From: Microbacterium halotolerans
GTDB taxonomy: Bacteria; Actinomycetota; Actinomycetes; Actinomycetales; Microbacteriaceae
DNA: 64,000 bases
Reading direction: 5' to 3'
Assembly: GCF_003569805.1 (NCBI RefSeq)
Contig: NZ_KZ984051.1
Location: 559,779 to 623,778, forward strand
Below are positions 1-9,996 of this stretch, piece by piece (the first letter of the stretch is position 1; every line of letters starts with the position of its first letter). The translations under genes and the position numbers were made by a program. The notes under the pieces were generated by a model. That model saw only the letters and a list, made by a program, of their open reading frames with translations. It searched no databases and was not told where the DNA came from.

Positions 1-18
1 GCGTCCGGCGAACACGCG

Positions 19-52
19 AAGAAGGGCCCGACCATTCGGCCGGGCCCTTCTT
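19..52. terminator. Rho-independent-type hairpin
   Basis: A perfect 12-bp stem (19-30 pairing with 41-52) closes a 10-nt loop. The arms read AAGAAGGGCCCG and CGGGCCCTTCTT, so A/T runs flank a GC core on both sides and the element could work in either direction. It separates whatever lies left of the window from the tRNA gene. Confidence 0.75.
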
Positions 53-61
53 CATTCCTGT

Positions 62-144
<83 letters not shown>

Positions 145-500
145 GAGCCGAGCGCATGCGCTCGTTCTCAACCTGAAGATCCTAACACGGCGCGAGGTCT
201 GCGAACGAAACCGCCGCGTCGTACGGGACACCTCCGCCGCGGTGGCTCGGAGCCCACAGGTCACCGGCGAGGACGCGGCGCTCGGAGATCGGCCTCCGAG
301 GCACTGCAGAATCCCCGGGGCACTGCAGAATCGGCGCGGAAACGCAGCGCCTCGGAGATTCTGCCGCGACTCAGCGCCCCGAAGGCGCCACCAGGATCGC
401 TGCCGCGGCCTGCGCGCGCAGCGATCTGCGCCTCTTCAGGCTGGTTGACACCGGCCATGGCTACGATGGGCCAAACGCGGCCCGACGAAGGAGAAAGCGC
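145..500. other. Intergenic region upstream of fhaA (356 bp)
   Basis: No convincing gene is visible. The region must hold the promoters of the tRNA (leftward) and of the fhaA operon (rightward), but I cannot point to clear -35/-10 boxes. It contains the short repeat set listed at 281-364. A purine-rich GAAGGAGA at 487-494 is the ribosome-binding site for fhaA. Confidence 0.6.
281..364. repeat. Short direct and inverted repeats upstream of fhaA
   Basis: The 13-mer GCACTGCAGAATC occurs at 301-313 and 320-332, a 19-nt period. Its inner part recurs inverted as GATTCTGC at 357-364. CTCGGAGAT occurs at 281-289 and 351-359. The arrangement could be a protein-binding site or a remnant of local duplication. 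Confidence 0.5.
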
Positions 501-1238
501 TTGGGACTTCTGGACAGCTTTGAGAAGGGGCTCGAACGCGCCGTCAACGGCGCATTCGCGAAGACCTTCCGCAGCGGCGTTCAGCCCGTTGAGATCGCTT
601 CCGCTCTGCGCGGCGAGCTCGACAGCAGTGCTGCCGTGGTCAGTCGCGACCGCATTCTCGCGCCGAACGACCTCACCGTCTGCCTCAACCCGACGGACGC
701 CGACCGGATGAACCGCGTCGGCCCCGCGCTGAACAGCGAACTCGACGAGATCGTCAGCAAGCACGCGGCCAAGCAGGGCTACAGCTTCGCAGGTCCCGTG
801 CGCATCGCGATCCGGCCGGATGACGACATCCCCGCGGGCACGATCCGGATCGAGTCGGGGACCGCCGAGGGCGCGCAGGTGTCGTGGCAGGCCGTAGTCG
901 AGATCGCCGGCCGCCAGCACGTGCTCACCGCCGCCCGCACCGTGATCGGGCGCGGCAGCGATGCCGACATCACGATCGCCGACACCGGAACGAGCCGCAA
1001 GCATGTCGAGATCCTCTGGGACGGCACCAGCGCAATGGTGCGCGATCTCGGCTCGACGAACGGCTCGAAGCTCGACGGGGCGCCTGTGAAGAAGGCTCCG
1101 CTGGCATCCGGGTCTGTCATTCGCATCGGTCGCACCGATATCGTCTTCCGTGTGGTCCCCCGCGCAGCTTCCCCTCGCCGATCTGCGCACGACGCGGCGA
1201 CCCGGATATTCGACGCACAGGAGCGGCCATCGACATGA
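501..1238 (+). CDS. fhaA: FhaA, DUF3662 and FHA domain protein
   Basis: Cytosolic phosphothreonine-reading adaptor of the actinobacterial envelope cluster. In mycobacteria FhaA is phosphorylated by PknA/PknB and modulates peptidoglycan synthesis. The 245-aa product begins GLLDSFEKGLERAVNG, the usual DUF3662 opening (about residues 1-110). A C-terminal FHA domain (about 145-225) shows GRGSDAD, SRKH and DLGSTNG. The linker between the domains is short compared with the 527-aa M. tuberculosis protein. The start is TTG at 501, chosen because of the purine-rich GAAGGAGA just upstream and the conserved N-terminus. The stop overlaps the fhaB start (ATGA). Confidence 0.93.
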   Translation: MGLLDSFEKGLERAVNGAFAKTFRSGVQPVEIASALRGELDSSAAVVSRDRILAPNDLTVCLNPTDADRMNRVGPALNSELDEIVSKHAAKQGYSFAGPVRIAIRPDDDIPAGTIRIESGTAEGAQVSWQAVVEIAGRQHVLTAARTVIGRGSDADITIADTGTSRKHVEILWDGTSAMVRDLGSTNGSKLDGAPVKKAPLASGSVIRIGRTDIVFRVVPRAASPRRSAHDAATRIFDAQERPST

Positions 1239-1750
1239 GCGACCTCACCCTCCTCCTGCTGCGCGGCGGCTTCCTGCTCGTCATGTGGCTGTTCGTGCTG
1301 GCTGTGGTGTTCGCACTGCGCGCCGATCTGTTCGGATCCCGCGCCCGAAAGCTCCCGGAGCCGCAGGCGGCGCGCGCGGCGGCGCCCGCCGCGCCGTCCA
1401 CTCCCCCGACTCCGACACCCAGTGTGGCGACGTCCGGCCCTGCCACGACATCGACGGTCAGCCGCATCGTGATCACCTCCGGCCCGAAGGCGGGCCTCGA
1501 GGTTCCCCTCGGAACCGACCCTCTCACGATCGGCCGATCGAGCGAGGCCGGACTGGTCATCCGCGACGACTACACCTCGGGTCACCACGCGCGGCTCGTG
1601 CTGTGGGGCGAGCAGTGGATGATCCAGGACCTCGATTCGACGAACGGCACCATGCACGACGGTGTGCGAGTGGCGTCGTCTGCGCCCGTTGCGGTGCAGA
1701 CGGGTGCGCCGATCAAGGTCGGGGCGACAACCTTCGAGTTGCGGAAGTAG
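1235..1750 (+). CDS. fhaB: FhaB (FipA), membrane-anchored FHA protein
   Basis: 171 aa. One N-terminal transmembrane segment (about residues 5-30), a proline/alanine/threonine-rich linker, then a cytosolic FHA domain with GRSSEAG, SGHHARL and DLDSTNG. In mycobacteria FhaB/FipA binds phosphorylated partners at the divisome, including FtsZ and FtsQ. The ATG at 1235 overlaps the fhaA stop as ATGA, which decides the start over longer open-frame extensions. The next gene follows after only 10 bp, so the two are probably cotranscribed. Confidence 0.92.
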   Translation: MSDLTLLLLRGGFLLVMWLFVLAVVFALRADLFGSRARKLPEPQAARAAAPAAPSTPPTPTPSVATSGPATTSTVSRIVITSGPKAGLEVPLGTDPLTIGRSSEAGLVIRDDYTSGHHARLVLWGEQWMIQDLDSTNGTMHDGVRVASSAPVAVQTGAPIKVGATTFELRK

Positions 1751-1760
1751 CCCCACCCGC

Positions 1761-3101
1761 ATGGTCTTCGAGGGCTCCAGCGCCGCGATCTCCCACACGG
1801 GCAAGGTCAGGTCGAACAATCAGGACTCCGGCTATTCCGGGTCCAACCTCTTCGTCGTCGCCGACGGCATGGGCGGGCACGCGGGCGGCGACGTCGCCTC
1901 GAGCGTCGCCGTGCACAAGCTCGAGCCCCTCGACCACGCCTACGAGTCGCCCCAGCAGGCCGAGATCGCCCTGCGCGAGACCGTCGCCTCCACGGCGGGC
2001 GACCTGATCGAGATCGCCAAGCGCCGCCCTGAGCTCGCGGGTCTGGGCACCACGGTCAGCGCGATCGCGATGGTCGACGACTACGCCGTGATCGCGCACA
2101 TCGGCGACTCGCGCATCTACCTGTGGCGCAACGACTCCCTCACCCAGGTGACCACCGACCACAGCTTCGTGCAGCGCCTGGTCGACTCCGGTCGGATCAC
2201 TCCGGAAGAGGCGCGCTACCACCCGCGCCGCTCGGTGCTGATGCGCGTGCTCGGCGACATGGATGCCCACCCAGAGGTCGACACGATCATCATGCCGACC
2301 CAGCAGGGCGACAGGTTCGTGCTGTGCTCGGACGGCCTCTCCGGCGTCGTCGACGAACCGCATATCAACCGCACGCTGCGGCGCGACGACACCCCTGGCC
2401 GCACGGCGGACGCCCTGCTCAAACAGGCACTCGACGGCGGCGCGCCGGACAACGTCACGGTCGTGATCGTCGACGTCGGCGGGCGCCATCCGGTGCTCAT
2501 GGGCGCCCCATCCGTCGTCGGCTCCGCCTCGAATCCGCAGGGAATCAAGGTGCCGTCCGCTCGCCGCCCGACGATCGGCACCGGATGGCTGCACCCTCGC
2601 AGCCAGGCGGCGAACGAGCCGAGCCACTTCGAGCCCGACTCCGACTATCTCGAGGAGCTCATCGAGGAGGACAAGCGCCGCGCCAGGCGTCGGCGCATCG
2701 TCGGCGTCTCGGCGATCGTACTGATCGCGGCCGCCATCGCCGTGGCGTTCTGGGGCTTCACCCAGTGGACGCAGACGCGCTACTACGTCGGAACCGACGA
2801 GAACAGCGTCGTGATCTACCAGGGCATCCAGGCCACCGCCGGCCCGATCTCGTTCTCCTCGACGTACGAAGACACCGACGTGCCGCTTGACGGGCTCTCC
2901 CCGGCGAACCTGCGCATCGTCGAGCAGACGATCACGGCGCACTCGCTCGAGCACGCGGAGGAGATCGTCGAACGCCTGCGCGCGAACCTGCCGGCCGACG
3001 ACGACTCCGCCGAAGTGGATCCGGAGCCGAACGACACACCGGATCCGGATGGCAGCTCGACGCCCGAACCGACCGAGACCCCGGGAGGTGAGGACGAATG
3101 A
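1761..3101 (+). CDS. pstP: PstP, PP2C-type Ser/Thr phosphatase
   Basis: Dephosphorylates the Ser/Thr kinases and their targets; membrane-tethered with a cytosolic catalytic domain. Metal-binding motifs are visible: SNNQD with D22, VADGMGGH with D35, LCSDGLSG, and DNVTVV at the end of the roughly 240-residue PP2C domain. A basic stretch precedes one transmembrane helix (about 313-335), followed by an extracytoplasmic region and an acidic Pro/Thr-rich tail. 446 aa, somewhat shorter than the M. tuberculosis protein. The frame is open further upstream, but ATG 1761 gives the conserved N-terminus. The stop overlaps the next start as ATGA. Confidence 0.94.
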   Translation: MVFEGSSAAISHTGKVRSNNQDSGYSGSNLFVVADGMGGHAGGDVASSVAVHKLEPLDHAYESPQQAEIALRETVASTAGDLIEIAKRRPELAGLGTTVSAIAMVDDYAVIAHIGDSRIYLWRNDSLTQVTTDHSFVQRLVDSGRITPEEARYHPRRSVLMRVLGDMDAHPEVDTIIMPTQQGDRFVLCSDGLSGVVDEPHINRTLRRDDTPGRTADALLKQALDGGAPDNVTVVIVDVGGRHPVLMGAPSVVGSASNPQGIKVPSARRPTIGTGWLHPRSQAANEPSHFEPDSDYLEELIEEDKRRARRRRIVGVSAIVLIAAAIAVAFWGFTQWTQTRYYVGTDENSVVIYQGIQATAGPISFSSTYEDTDVPLDGLSPANLRIVEQTITAHSLEHAEEIVERLRANLPADDDSAEVDPEPNDTPDPDGSSTPEPTETPGGEDE

Positions 3102-4468
3102 GCGAAGACGTCGCCGCCGACACGGCCGTGCTGAAGGCCCTGCGCCGCGTACGCAGGCCGGCGCCGCGCCGCAACCGGGAGCTGCTCCTGCTGCTGTTCT
3201 CGATCGTGCTCTCCACCGGAGCGATGGCGCTGGTTCAGCTGGGTGCGCTCGGCGAGCTGGTGTACGGCGAGCTCATCCTCTCCGGCCTGCTCGGGCTGCT
3301 GGCGCTCGCTCTGCACGTGGTGCTGCGCATCAAAGCCTCCAACGCCGATCCGCTCGTGCTGCCGATCGCATTCCTGCTCACGGGTCTGGGCATCGCAGAG
3401 ATCTACCGCATCAGCCTCTCGGGCACGAACCCGAGCGCCGGCACCAGTCAGATCGTCTACGCGGCCGTCTCGATGGTGCTCGCGGGGGCGCTCGTCTGGC
3501 TGCTGTCGAACTACCGCCTCCTGTTCCGCTACACCTACCTGTTCGGCCTGGCCGGCATCGTTCTCCTGCTGCTGCCGTTCATCCCCTTCCTCAACGGCGG
3601 CGGCAACGCCAAGGTGTGGATCTCGATCGCGGGCGTCAACTTCCAGCCGGGAGAGATCGCGAAGATCTGCCTCGCGATCTTCTTCGCCGGCTACCTGGTG
3701 CGCACCCGCGAGAGCCTCGCCACGACGGGCAGGCGCGTACTGGGCTTCACGTTCCCCCGTGCCCGAGAGCTGGGACCCGTGCTCGTGATCTGGCTCGTCT
3801 CGCTCGGCATCATCGTGATCCAGCGCGACCTCGGCACGGGCATCCTGATCTTCGGCATGTTCGTCGCCACCCTGTACGTCGCGACGGGCAAGACCGGATG
3901 GATGCTGATCGGTGTCTTCCTCGCCTTCGGCGGCGCGTTCGTCGCCTCGCGATTCATGACGTACGTCGGCTGGCGCTTCGACAACTGGCTGAACGCGTTC
4001 GACCAGGAGATCTACGACCGCGAGGGCGGCAGCTATCAGCTCGTGCAGGGCATCTTCGGTCTCGCGCACGGCGGCTTCTTCGGCACCGGCCTCGGCCAGG
4101 GCCGCCCATGGCTGACGCCGGTTTCGCAGAGCGACTACATCATCCCGTCGCTGGGCGAGGAACTGGGCCTGGTGGGCATCTTCGCGATCCTGTCCATGTA
4201 CCTCGTGCTGGTCGGCAGGGGCCTGCGCATCGGCATCGCCGGGCAGGATGACTTCGGCAAGCTCCTCACCACGGCACTTTCCTTCACACTGGCGCTGCAG
4301 GTGTTCATCATGGTCGGCGGCGTCACGCGCGTCCTGCCGCTGACCGGTCTGACGACGCCGTTCCTCGCGGCCGGCGGTTCGTCGCTGCTGGCGAACTGGA
4401 TCATCCTGGCGCTGATCCTGCGCATCAGCGATGCCGTACGCCAACAGCCGAAAGCGGTGATCGGGTGA
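3098..4468 (+). CDS. rodA: SEDS-family FtsW/RodA peptidoglycan polymerase
   Basis: 456-aa polytopic membrane protein. SEDS proteins polymerise lipid II into glycan strands and work with a class B PBP, here the next gene. Recognisable SEDS features are the loop PGEIAKICLAIF, RDLGTGILIFG, the motif GLGQGRPWLTP, and SDYIIPSLGEELGLVG near the C-terminal third. In M. tuberculosis the gene in this position is called rodA. Paralogues are hard to tell apart from sequence alone, so rodA follows synteny. It overlaps pstP by 4 bp. Confidence 0.93.
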   Translation: MSEDVAADTAVLKALRRVRRPAPRRNRELLLLLFSIVLSTGAMALVQLGALGELVYGELILSGLLGLLALALHVVLRIKASNADPLVLPIAFLLTGLGIAEIYRISLSGTNPSAGTSQIVYAAVSMVLAGALVWLLSNYRLLFRYTYLFGLAGIVLLLLPFIPFLNGGGNAKVWISIAGVNFQPGEIAKICLAIFFAGYLVRTRESLATTGRRVLGFTFPRARELGPVLVIWLVSLGIIVIQRDLGTGILIFGMFVATLYVATGKTGWMLIGVFLAFGGAFVASRFMTYVGWRFDNWLNAFDQEIYDREGGSYQLVQGIFGLAHGGFFGTGLGQGRPWLTPVSQSDYIIPSLGEELGLVGIFAILSMYLVLVGRGLRIGIAGQDDFGKLLTTALSFTLALQVFIMVGGVTRVLPLTGLTTPFLAAGGSSLLANWIILALILRISDAVRQQPKAVIG

Positions 4469-4502
4469 TGCGTCGAACGACGATCCGGATGGAGGCGACT
4501 GC

Positions 4503-5969
4503 ATGACCAAGGAACTCCGCCGCCTCACGACCATCGTGATCCTGATGTTCATCACGCTGTTCGTGTCGACCAGCGTGATCCAGGCGGTCACATCCGACAG
4601 CCTCGCCGCTCACTCGGAGAACAAGCGCACGCTCTACGACAGCTTCGAGGTGCAGCGAGGGTCGATCATCGCGGGAGGCGAGGAGATCGCCTCGTCCGTG
4701 CCCAGCGACGATCTGTACGCATGGCAGCGCCGGTACGAGCAGTCGCAGATGTGGTCGACGGCCACGGGGTATCTCAACCCGGTGCTGCGCTCGGCGACGG
4801 GTCTCGAGAGCGCGATGACGCAGGAGCTCTCCGGAACCGGCGCATCGGCGGCTTTCGCCCGTTTGGAGCGCGTGCTCACCGGGCAGGACCCGCGGGGCTC
4901 GTCCATCAAGCTGAGCCTCGACCCCGCCGCGCAGCGCGCAGCGTACGACGCGATGACGAACGCCGGGTACACGGGCGGCGTCGTTGCGATCGAACCGGAC
5001 ACCGGCCGCGTTCTCGCGATGGTGTCGACGCCGGGGTACGACGCGAACCAGCTGGCCGTGCACGACGACGCGGCGACGAACGAGGCGTACGACGCGCTCG
5101 TCGAAGATCCGTCGCGTCCCCTGCTCAACCGGGCCATCGGCGGCGATCTGAACCCGCCCGGATCGACATTCAAGCTCGTGATCGCCTCGGCGGCGCTCGC
5201 CTCCGGCGACTACACGCCGGACTCGAAGCTGCCGAACCCGGCGTCCTACGAGCTTCCTGGCACGTCGACGACGATCAGCAACGCCAGCCGCGGAACGTGC
5301 GGTCCAGGCGACAAGGTGACGATCGCCGACGCGCTGCGGCTGAGCTGCAACATCCCGATGGCCGAGCTCGCCGCGAAGCTGGGCGATGAGGCGATCCGGG
5401 AGCAGGCGGAGAAGTTCGGCTTCAATGCCGACTTCGAGATCCCGCTCGCAGTGACGCCGTCGGTGTACTCGACCGAGGACCTCAGCCCCGACCGCACGGC
5501 GCAGACGGGCTACGGCCAGCGCGACGTGAGCGCGACGCCGCTGCAGATCGCGATGGTCACGGCGGGCATCGCGAACGAGGGGAAGGTCATGAACCCGACG
5601 TTGGTCGACGAGGTCGTCGGCCCGGACCTGTCCGCGCAGCAGACGACGCAGCCGACGGAGTTCGGCGAGGCGCTCGCTCCGGACCTCGCCGCGGAGATGG
5701 TGGAGATGATGACGGCGAACGTGAGCAGCGGCGTCGCTTCGAATGCAAGAATAGACGGGGTCGACGTGGGCGGTAAGACGGGCACTGCGGAGAACGGCGA
5801 AGGCGAGCCGTACAGTCTGTGGTTCACCGGATTCGCGCCATCGGACGACCCGGAGGTTGCAGTCGCGGTCGTTGTCGAAGACGGCGGCGGTCAGGGGCAA
5901 TCAGGTTCAGGAAATGCGATCGCGGCGCCTATCGCGAAACAGGTCATGGAGGCGGTGCTGGGCAGATGA
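4503..5969 (+). CDS. pbpA: PbpA, class B penicillin-binding protein
   Basis: Periplasm-facing transpeptidase that cross-links peptidoglycan made by the neighbouring SEDS protein. 488 aa: an uncleaved N-terminal membrane anchor (about residues 8-30), a dimerisation region, then the transpeptidase domain with the active-site tetrad STFK, the SCN motif and KTGT. A GGAGG-type site lies upstream of ATG 4503, which is 34 bp after the SEDS gene. The stop overlaps the pknA start as ATGA. Confidence 0.95.
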   Translation: MTKELRRLTTIVILMFITLFVSTSVIQAVTSDSLAAHSENKRTLYDSFEVQRGSIIAGGEEIASSVPSDDLYAWQRRYEQSQMWSTATGYLNPVLRSATGLESAMTQELSGTGASAAFARLERVLTGQDPRGSSIKLSLDPAAQRAAYDAMTNAGYTGGVVAIEPDTGRVLAMVSTPGYDANQLAVHDDAATNEAYDALVEDPSRPLLNRAIGGDLNPPGSTFKLVIASAALASGDYTPDSKLPNPASYELPGTSTTISNASRGTCGPGDKVTIADALRLSCNIPMAELAAKLGDEAIREQAEKFGFNADFEIPLAVTPSVYSTEDLSPDRTAQTGYGQRDVSATPLQIAMVTAGIANEGKVMNPTLVDEVVGPDLSAQQTTQPTEFGEALAPDLAAEMVEMMTANVSSGVASNARIDGVDVGGKTGTAENGEGEPYSLWFTGFAPSDDPEVAVAVVVEDGGGQGQSGSGNAIAAPIAKQVMEAVLGR

Positions 5970-7906
5970 GGCCAACACAGGGTGTGACGTTCGGCGGTCG
6001 CTATGAACTGAGCTCGCGCGTCGCGATCGGCGGCATGGGCGAAGTCTGGGAGGCGACCGATCACGTCATCGGGCGCACCGTGGCGATCAAGATCCTCAAA
6101 GACGAGTACATGGGGGATCCCGGCTTCCTCGAGCGCTTCCGCGCCGAAGCCAGGCACGCCGCACTCGTCAACCACGAGGGCATCGCGAGTGTGTTCGACT
6201 ACGGCGAGGAGGACGGCTCCGCGTTCCTGGTGATGGAACTTGTGCCCGGTGAGGCTCTCTCGACGATTCTCGAGCGCGAGACGTCGATCGAGCCGAATCG
6301 CGCGCTCGACGTCATCGCACAGACCGCTTCCGCCCTGCAGGCCGCGCACGCGGCGGGCCTCGTGCACCGCGACATCAAGCCGGGCAATCTTCTGATCACC
6401 CCGGACGGCCGGGTCAAGATCACCGACTTCGGCATCGCTCGCATCGCCGATCAGGTGCCGCTGACCGCGACCGGTCAGGTGATGGGCACCGTGCAGTACC
6501 TCTCGCCCGAGCAGGCGTCGGGGCATCCGGCGAGCCCGGCGACGGACATCTACTCGCTCGGCATCGTCGCGTACGAGTCGGTGGCGGGCAAGCGCCCGTT
6601 CACCGGCGAGTCGCAGGTCGCCATCGCGATGGCGCAGATCAACGACCAGGCGCCGCCGCTGCCTGCGGAGATCCCGCAGCCGGTGAGGAACCTCATCTTC
6701 GCGATGATCGCCAAGAAGCCGGAGGATCGTCCGTCGTCGGCGGCCGCCGTCTCACGCGCCTGCACGGCTCTGCGCAGAGGCGACATCTCCGCGGCTGCGG
6801 CCGCCGTTCCGGCGATCGCAGACTCCGCGGCGCTGGACGACGACAGCTTCACGCAGCTGCTCGACACGTCGGACGGCGAGAAGACCCAGCTGCTCCCGGC
6901 GACCAACCCGCTGCCCGCGCCCGTGAACGGCGCCGAGGACGAGGGTGCCGAGGACGAAGACGAGTCGGAGGAGCCGAAGAAGAAGCGCAGCCCGTGGACG
7001 TGGCCGCTGATCGCGCTGATCGCGCTGCTGGTCATCGCAGTCGGCGGCACGATCTGGGCGCTGGTGTCGAACGCGCTGAACGCGGACCCCGCACCGACAT
7101 CGCCGAGCGCCACGACGACCGAGACGACTCCGCCCGACGTCGACGTGGCCGCTCTGGATCTGATCGGCAAGACGTGCGATGAGGCCACCGGCATCATCGA
7201 AGTCGAGGAAGCCGATATCGAGCTGACGTGCACGACAGGCGACGCAGCGACCGAAGAGGGCCAGGCGGGCACCATCTACCAGCTCTCCGACGACGGCAGC
7301 GTGCCGGCCGGATCGCAGGTCGAAGCAACGGTGTACGGCGAGATGGCGACCGTGGACGTCGACGCGCTGGGCCTGGTCGGTCAGTCCTGCGACGCAGCCA
7401 CCGGGATCGCCGAGGACGCAGGCATCACGCTGACCTGCGCCACCGGTGATCCGGCGAGCGAGGAGAGCGAGGTCGGGAACGTCTACCGGCTCTCCGAGAG
7501 CGGCAGCGTGCCGACGGGAACGACCGTTCAGGCGACGGTGTACGACGATGTCGAGGTCGTGGACCTCGGCGCGCCGGCGAACGCGCCGGCGCTGAGCGCG
7601 ACTCAGTTCGAGAACGGCGAGACCGGAACGGTCAGCTGGACGGAGTACCGTCCGGATGGCGCCACCCTGACCGGGTACATCGTGACGCTGACGAACGCCC
7701 AGTTCAGCAACGGGCAGTCGACCCAGAGCTTCGACCCAGGCGAGCTGAGCGCGGACTTCACCGTCACGGGCTCCGCCGGGCGCAGCATCGAGGTCTCGTA
7801 CGTCGCCGTCTTCGAGGAGAGGGAGTCCGGTTCCTCGCCGAGCAGCCGCGCCGACATCGTCGCTCCGGCCGATACCGACACGGATGGCGACGATCTCGGG
7901 CTGTGA
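5966..7906 (+). CDS. pknA: PknA-position Ser/Thr protein kinase with extracellular repeats and FN3-like domain
   Basis: 646-aa transmembrane Hanks-type kinase. Catalytic features: glycine loop GGMGEVW, K42 in [13 protein letters not shown] with D136, DFG with D154. One transmembrane helix lies near 345-367. Outside are two related repeats of about 65 residues (about 390-457 and 458-527), each with a Cys pair ([15 protein letters not shown] and [15 protein letters not shown]), resembling PASTA domains. A fibronectin III-like domain follows (about 535-640). M. tuberculosis PknA lacks PASTA domains, so the ectodomain is unusual for this locus. The start is fixed by the ATGA overlap with pbpA; a longer open frame exists upstream. 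Confidence 0.92.
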   Translation: MRPTQGVTFGGRYELSSRVAIGGMGEVWEATDHVIGRTVAIKILKDEYMGDPGFLERFRAEARHAALVNHEGIASVFDYGEEDGSAFLVMELVPGEALSTILERETSIEPNRALDVIAQTASALQAAHAAGLVHRDIKPGNLLITPDGRVKITDFGIARIADQVPLTATGQVMGTVQYLSPEQASGHPASPATDIYSLGIVAYESVAGKRPFTGESQVAIAMAQINDQAPPLPAEIPQPVRNLIFAMIAKKPEDRPSSAAAVSRACTALRRGDISAAAAAVPAIADSAALDDDSFTQLLDTSDGEKTQLLPATNPLPAPVNGAEDEGAEDEDESEEPKKKRSPWTWPLIALIALLVIAVGGTIWALVSNALNADPAPTSPSATTTETTPPDVDVAALDLIGKTCDEATGIIEVEEADIELTCTTGDAATEEGQAGTIYQLSDDGSVPAGSQVEATVYGEMATVDVDALGLVGQSCDAATGIAEDAGITLTCATGDPASEESEVGNVYRLSESGSVPTGTTVQATVYDDVEVVDLGAPANAPALSATQFENGETGTVSWTEYRPDGATLTGYIVTLTNAQFSNGQSTQSFDPGELSADFTVTGSAGRSIEVSYVAVFEERESGSSPSSRADIVAPADTDTDGDDLGL

Positions 7907-7920
7907 CCCTGACGGGTCCT

Positions 7921-7943
7921 CTCCCCCTGCACTCTCACAGGGG
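7921..7943 (+). terminator. Weak hairpin between pknA and pknB
   Basis: CCCCTG (7924-7929) can pair with CAGGGG (7938-7943) around an 8-nt loop. There is no T tract, so it may attenuate rather than end transcription. The 92-bp gap is the largest spacing inside the kinase operon, and pknB could have its own promoter here. Confidence 0.3.
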
Positions 7944-7998
7944 CAGTCGCGTGCGCTCGGTTAGTCTGTGAGCTGGTCGTCGAAGGGGGGAGCCTTCT

Positions 7999-9687
7999 GT
8001 GTCGCCTGAGAATCGTGTTCTCGCCGGTCGTTACCGCGTCGAAGACGTCATCGGCGAGGGCGGGATGGCCACAGTCCACCGCGGCACGGATGAGAAGCTC
8101 GGCCGGACCGTCGCGATCAAGATCCTGAAGCGCGAGCACGCCGGTGACAAGGTGTTCCGCCACCGCTTCCGCCTGGAGGCCCAGTCAGCCTCGCGCATGG
8201 CTCATCCGTCGATCGTCCGCGTCTATGACACCGGAGAGGTCACCGAACGGATCGGATCGCGCGACGTCACCACGCCCTTCATCGTCATGGAGTACGTGCA
8301 GGGAACGCGGCTGTCGGATGTGATCGCCCGGGGCCCCGTTCCCAGCGCGGATGCCGTGACCTATGTCGACGGTGTTCTCGAGGCGCTCGCCTACGCGCAC
8401 CGCGCCGGCGTCGTGCACCGCGACGTCAAGCCCGCGAACATCATGGTCACCGACTCCGGCGTGAAGGTGATGGACTTCGGCATCTCGCGCGCTGTCTCGG
8501 ACAACGCGGCGACGGTCGCCGAGGCGGCCGCCGTGCTCGGCACCGCGAACTACTTCTCACCGGAACAGGCCAAGAGCGAGACCGTCGACGCTCGCACCGA
8601 TATCTATTCGGTCGGCGTCGTGCTCTACGAACTGCTCACGGGCCATCCGCCGTTCCAGGGCGAATCCCCGGTGGCGGTCGCCTACCAGCACGTCAGCGAG
8701 ACTCCGGCCGTACCGAGCCACGAGAGCCCGGACTCACCCGGTGCGCTCGACGCCGTAGTGCTGCGCGCACTCGCGAAGGACCCGTTCCAGCGCTTTCCCG
8801 ACGCCGCATCGTTCCGCGAGGCCCTCGACGCGGCCGCCGCAGGGCGCGAACCGTCCAAGCGTGCGATCGGCAAGCTCACCGACGCGCTGTACGGTGCGAA
8901 TCCGCGGCATGCGCAGGAGACGCAGCGCTCTCTGCGCCAGCTCTCCTCCGATACCACCATGGTCCGCACCCAGTCCGGCCCGCCGGTGGCCTGGGTCTGG
9001 GCCGCCGTGGCGTTCATCGCGGTGATCGTGATCTCGATGTTGATCTGGGTGATCAGCCTGCAGCCGTTCTCCGCGGAGCCCACCAACGCCGTGGTCGTGC
9101 CCGAGCTCGTCGAGATGCAGCGCGATGAGGCCGTCGACGAGCTCGGCGAGCTCGGCCTCGCCGTCGCGGCGGTGGCGGAGCCGAGTCGAGAAGTCGAGGA
9201 GGGCTTCGTCATCCGCACCGACCCTGTCGCAGGCACCTCGCTGCGGCCGGGCACCCGCGTCACGGTCGTCGTCTCGGGCGGCCACGAGGTCGTGGCCGTG
9301 CCCGAGCTGGTCGGCATATCGCAGAAGGCCGCCCAGCAGGAGCTGAAGGACGCCGGGCTGAAGGTCGGCATCGTCTCTCCGCGCAACGACCCCGAGGCGG
9401 AGAAGGGCCAAGTGCTCTCGGCAAGCTTCGGCGCAGGTGATGAGGTGCTGATCGGTTCGGCGGTCAACCTCGTCGTGGCCACGGGTGAGGTGGCGATCAA
9501 CGACTACACCGGCTTCACCGTCGACAGCGCCACCAGCGACCTGGAGGCCCTCGGGCTCACCGTCACAGCGACCGCCGACGACTCGTGCGCTGCCGCCGAC
9601 CCGACGACCGTCGTCGCGCAGTCGATCAGCCCCGGAGACACGAAGATCGCTTCGGAGATCAGCCTGCGCTACTGCTCGGGCGAATAG
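7999..9687 (+). CDS. pknB: PknB, PASTA-domain Ser/Thr protein kinase
   Basis: 562-aa membrane kinase sensing muropeptides or lipid II and controlling growth and division. The kinase domain shows EGGMATV, K41, HRDVKPANIM with D142, and DFGIS. One transmembrane helix lies near 330-352. Three PASTA repeats follow (about 365-430, 431-497, 498-562); the third contains two cysteines (DDSC and RYC). Mycobacterial PknB has four PASTA repeats. The start is GTG 7999, preceded by a G-rich Shine-Dalgarno stretch and followed by the conserved SPENRVLAGRYRV. Confidence 0.95.
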   Translation: MSPENRVLAGRYRVEDVIGEGGMATVHRGTDEKLGRTVAIKILKREHAGDKVFRHRFRLEAQSASRMAHPSIVRVYDTGEVTERIGSRDVTTPFIVMEYVQGTRLSDVIARGPVPSADAVTYVDGVLEALAYAHRAGVVHRDVKPANIMVTDSGVKVMDFGISRAVSDNAATVAEAAAVLGTANYFSPEQAKSETVDARTDIYSVGVVLYELLTGHPPFQGESPVAVAYQHVSETPAVPSHESPDSPGALDAVVLRALAKDPFQRFPDAASFREALDAAAAGREPSKRAIGKLTDALYGANPRHAQETQRSLRQLSSDTTMVRTQSGPPVAWVWAAVAFIAVIVISMLIWVISLQPFSAEPTNAVVVPELVEMQRDEAVDELGELGLAVAAVAEPSREVEEGFVIRTDPVAGTSLRPGTRVTVVVSGGHEVVAVPELVGISQKAAQQELKDAGLKVGIVSPRNDPEAEKGQVLSASFGAGDEVLIGSAVNLVVATGEVAINDYTGFTVDSATSDLEALGLTVTATADDSCAAADPTTVVAQSISPGDTKIASEISLRYCSGE

Positions 9688-9807
9688 CGCCGGTGGCGGC
9701 TCAGGATCCGGGCCGCATGAGCGGACTCCCCGGCAGTCGGCGCTGCGCGTCGTCGACGCCGATCACGTGCTGAGACAGCCGAGGTGCGCATGGGCCCCGT
9801 GGACGCC

Positions 9808-9996
9808 CTAAGTCAGATACCCGGAGATGACCGCGGAGGCCTCGTCGATCACGCCGTTGTCCGGCACGTAGTTCGAGGCGATCCACGGGAACGCATAGAA
9901 GAACAGCCCGTACAGCACCGCAGCGATCAGAAGGAGCAGGATCAGCAGCCGCACCCACCACGGACCGGGAAGCACACGCCACAGCGCACCGTACAT
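9808..9996 (-). CDS. Small membrane protein, sortase partner position
   Basis: 62 aa. Not assignable to a named family. One strong hydrophobic helix (about residues 15-38: VRLLILLLLIAAVLYGLFF) and a short polar C-terminus. The ATG at 9996 overlaps the sortase stop (TGATG), so it is almost certainly translated with the sortase. It might be an accessory membrane factor, but that is inference. It converges on pknB, with 120 bp between the stops and no clear terminator. Confidence 0.75.
   Translation of the reverse strand: MYGALWRVLPGPWWVRLLILLLLIAAVLYGLFFYAFPWIASNYVPDNGVIDEASAVISGYLT

Noticed and set aside
2816..4591. 591-codon minus-strand frame over pstP, rodA and pbpA
   Set aside because: Antisense to three well-identified genes, low-complexity Glu/Arg/Gln-rich product.
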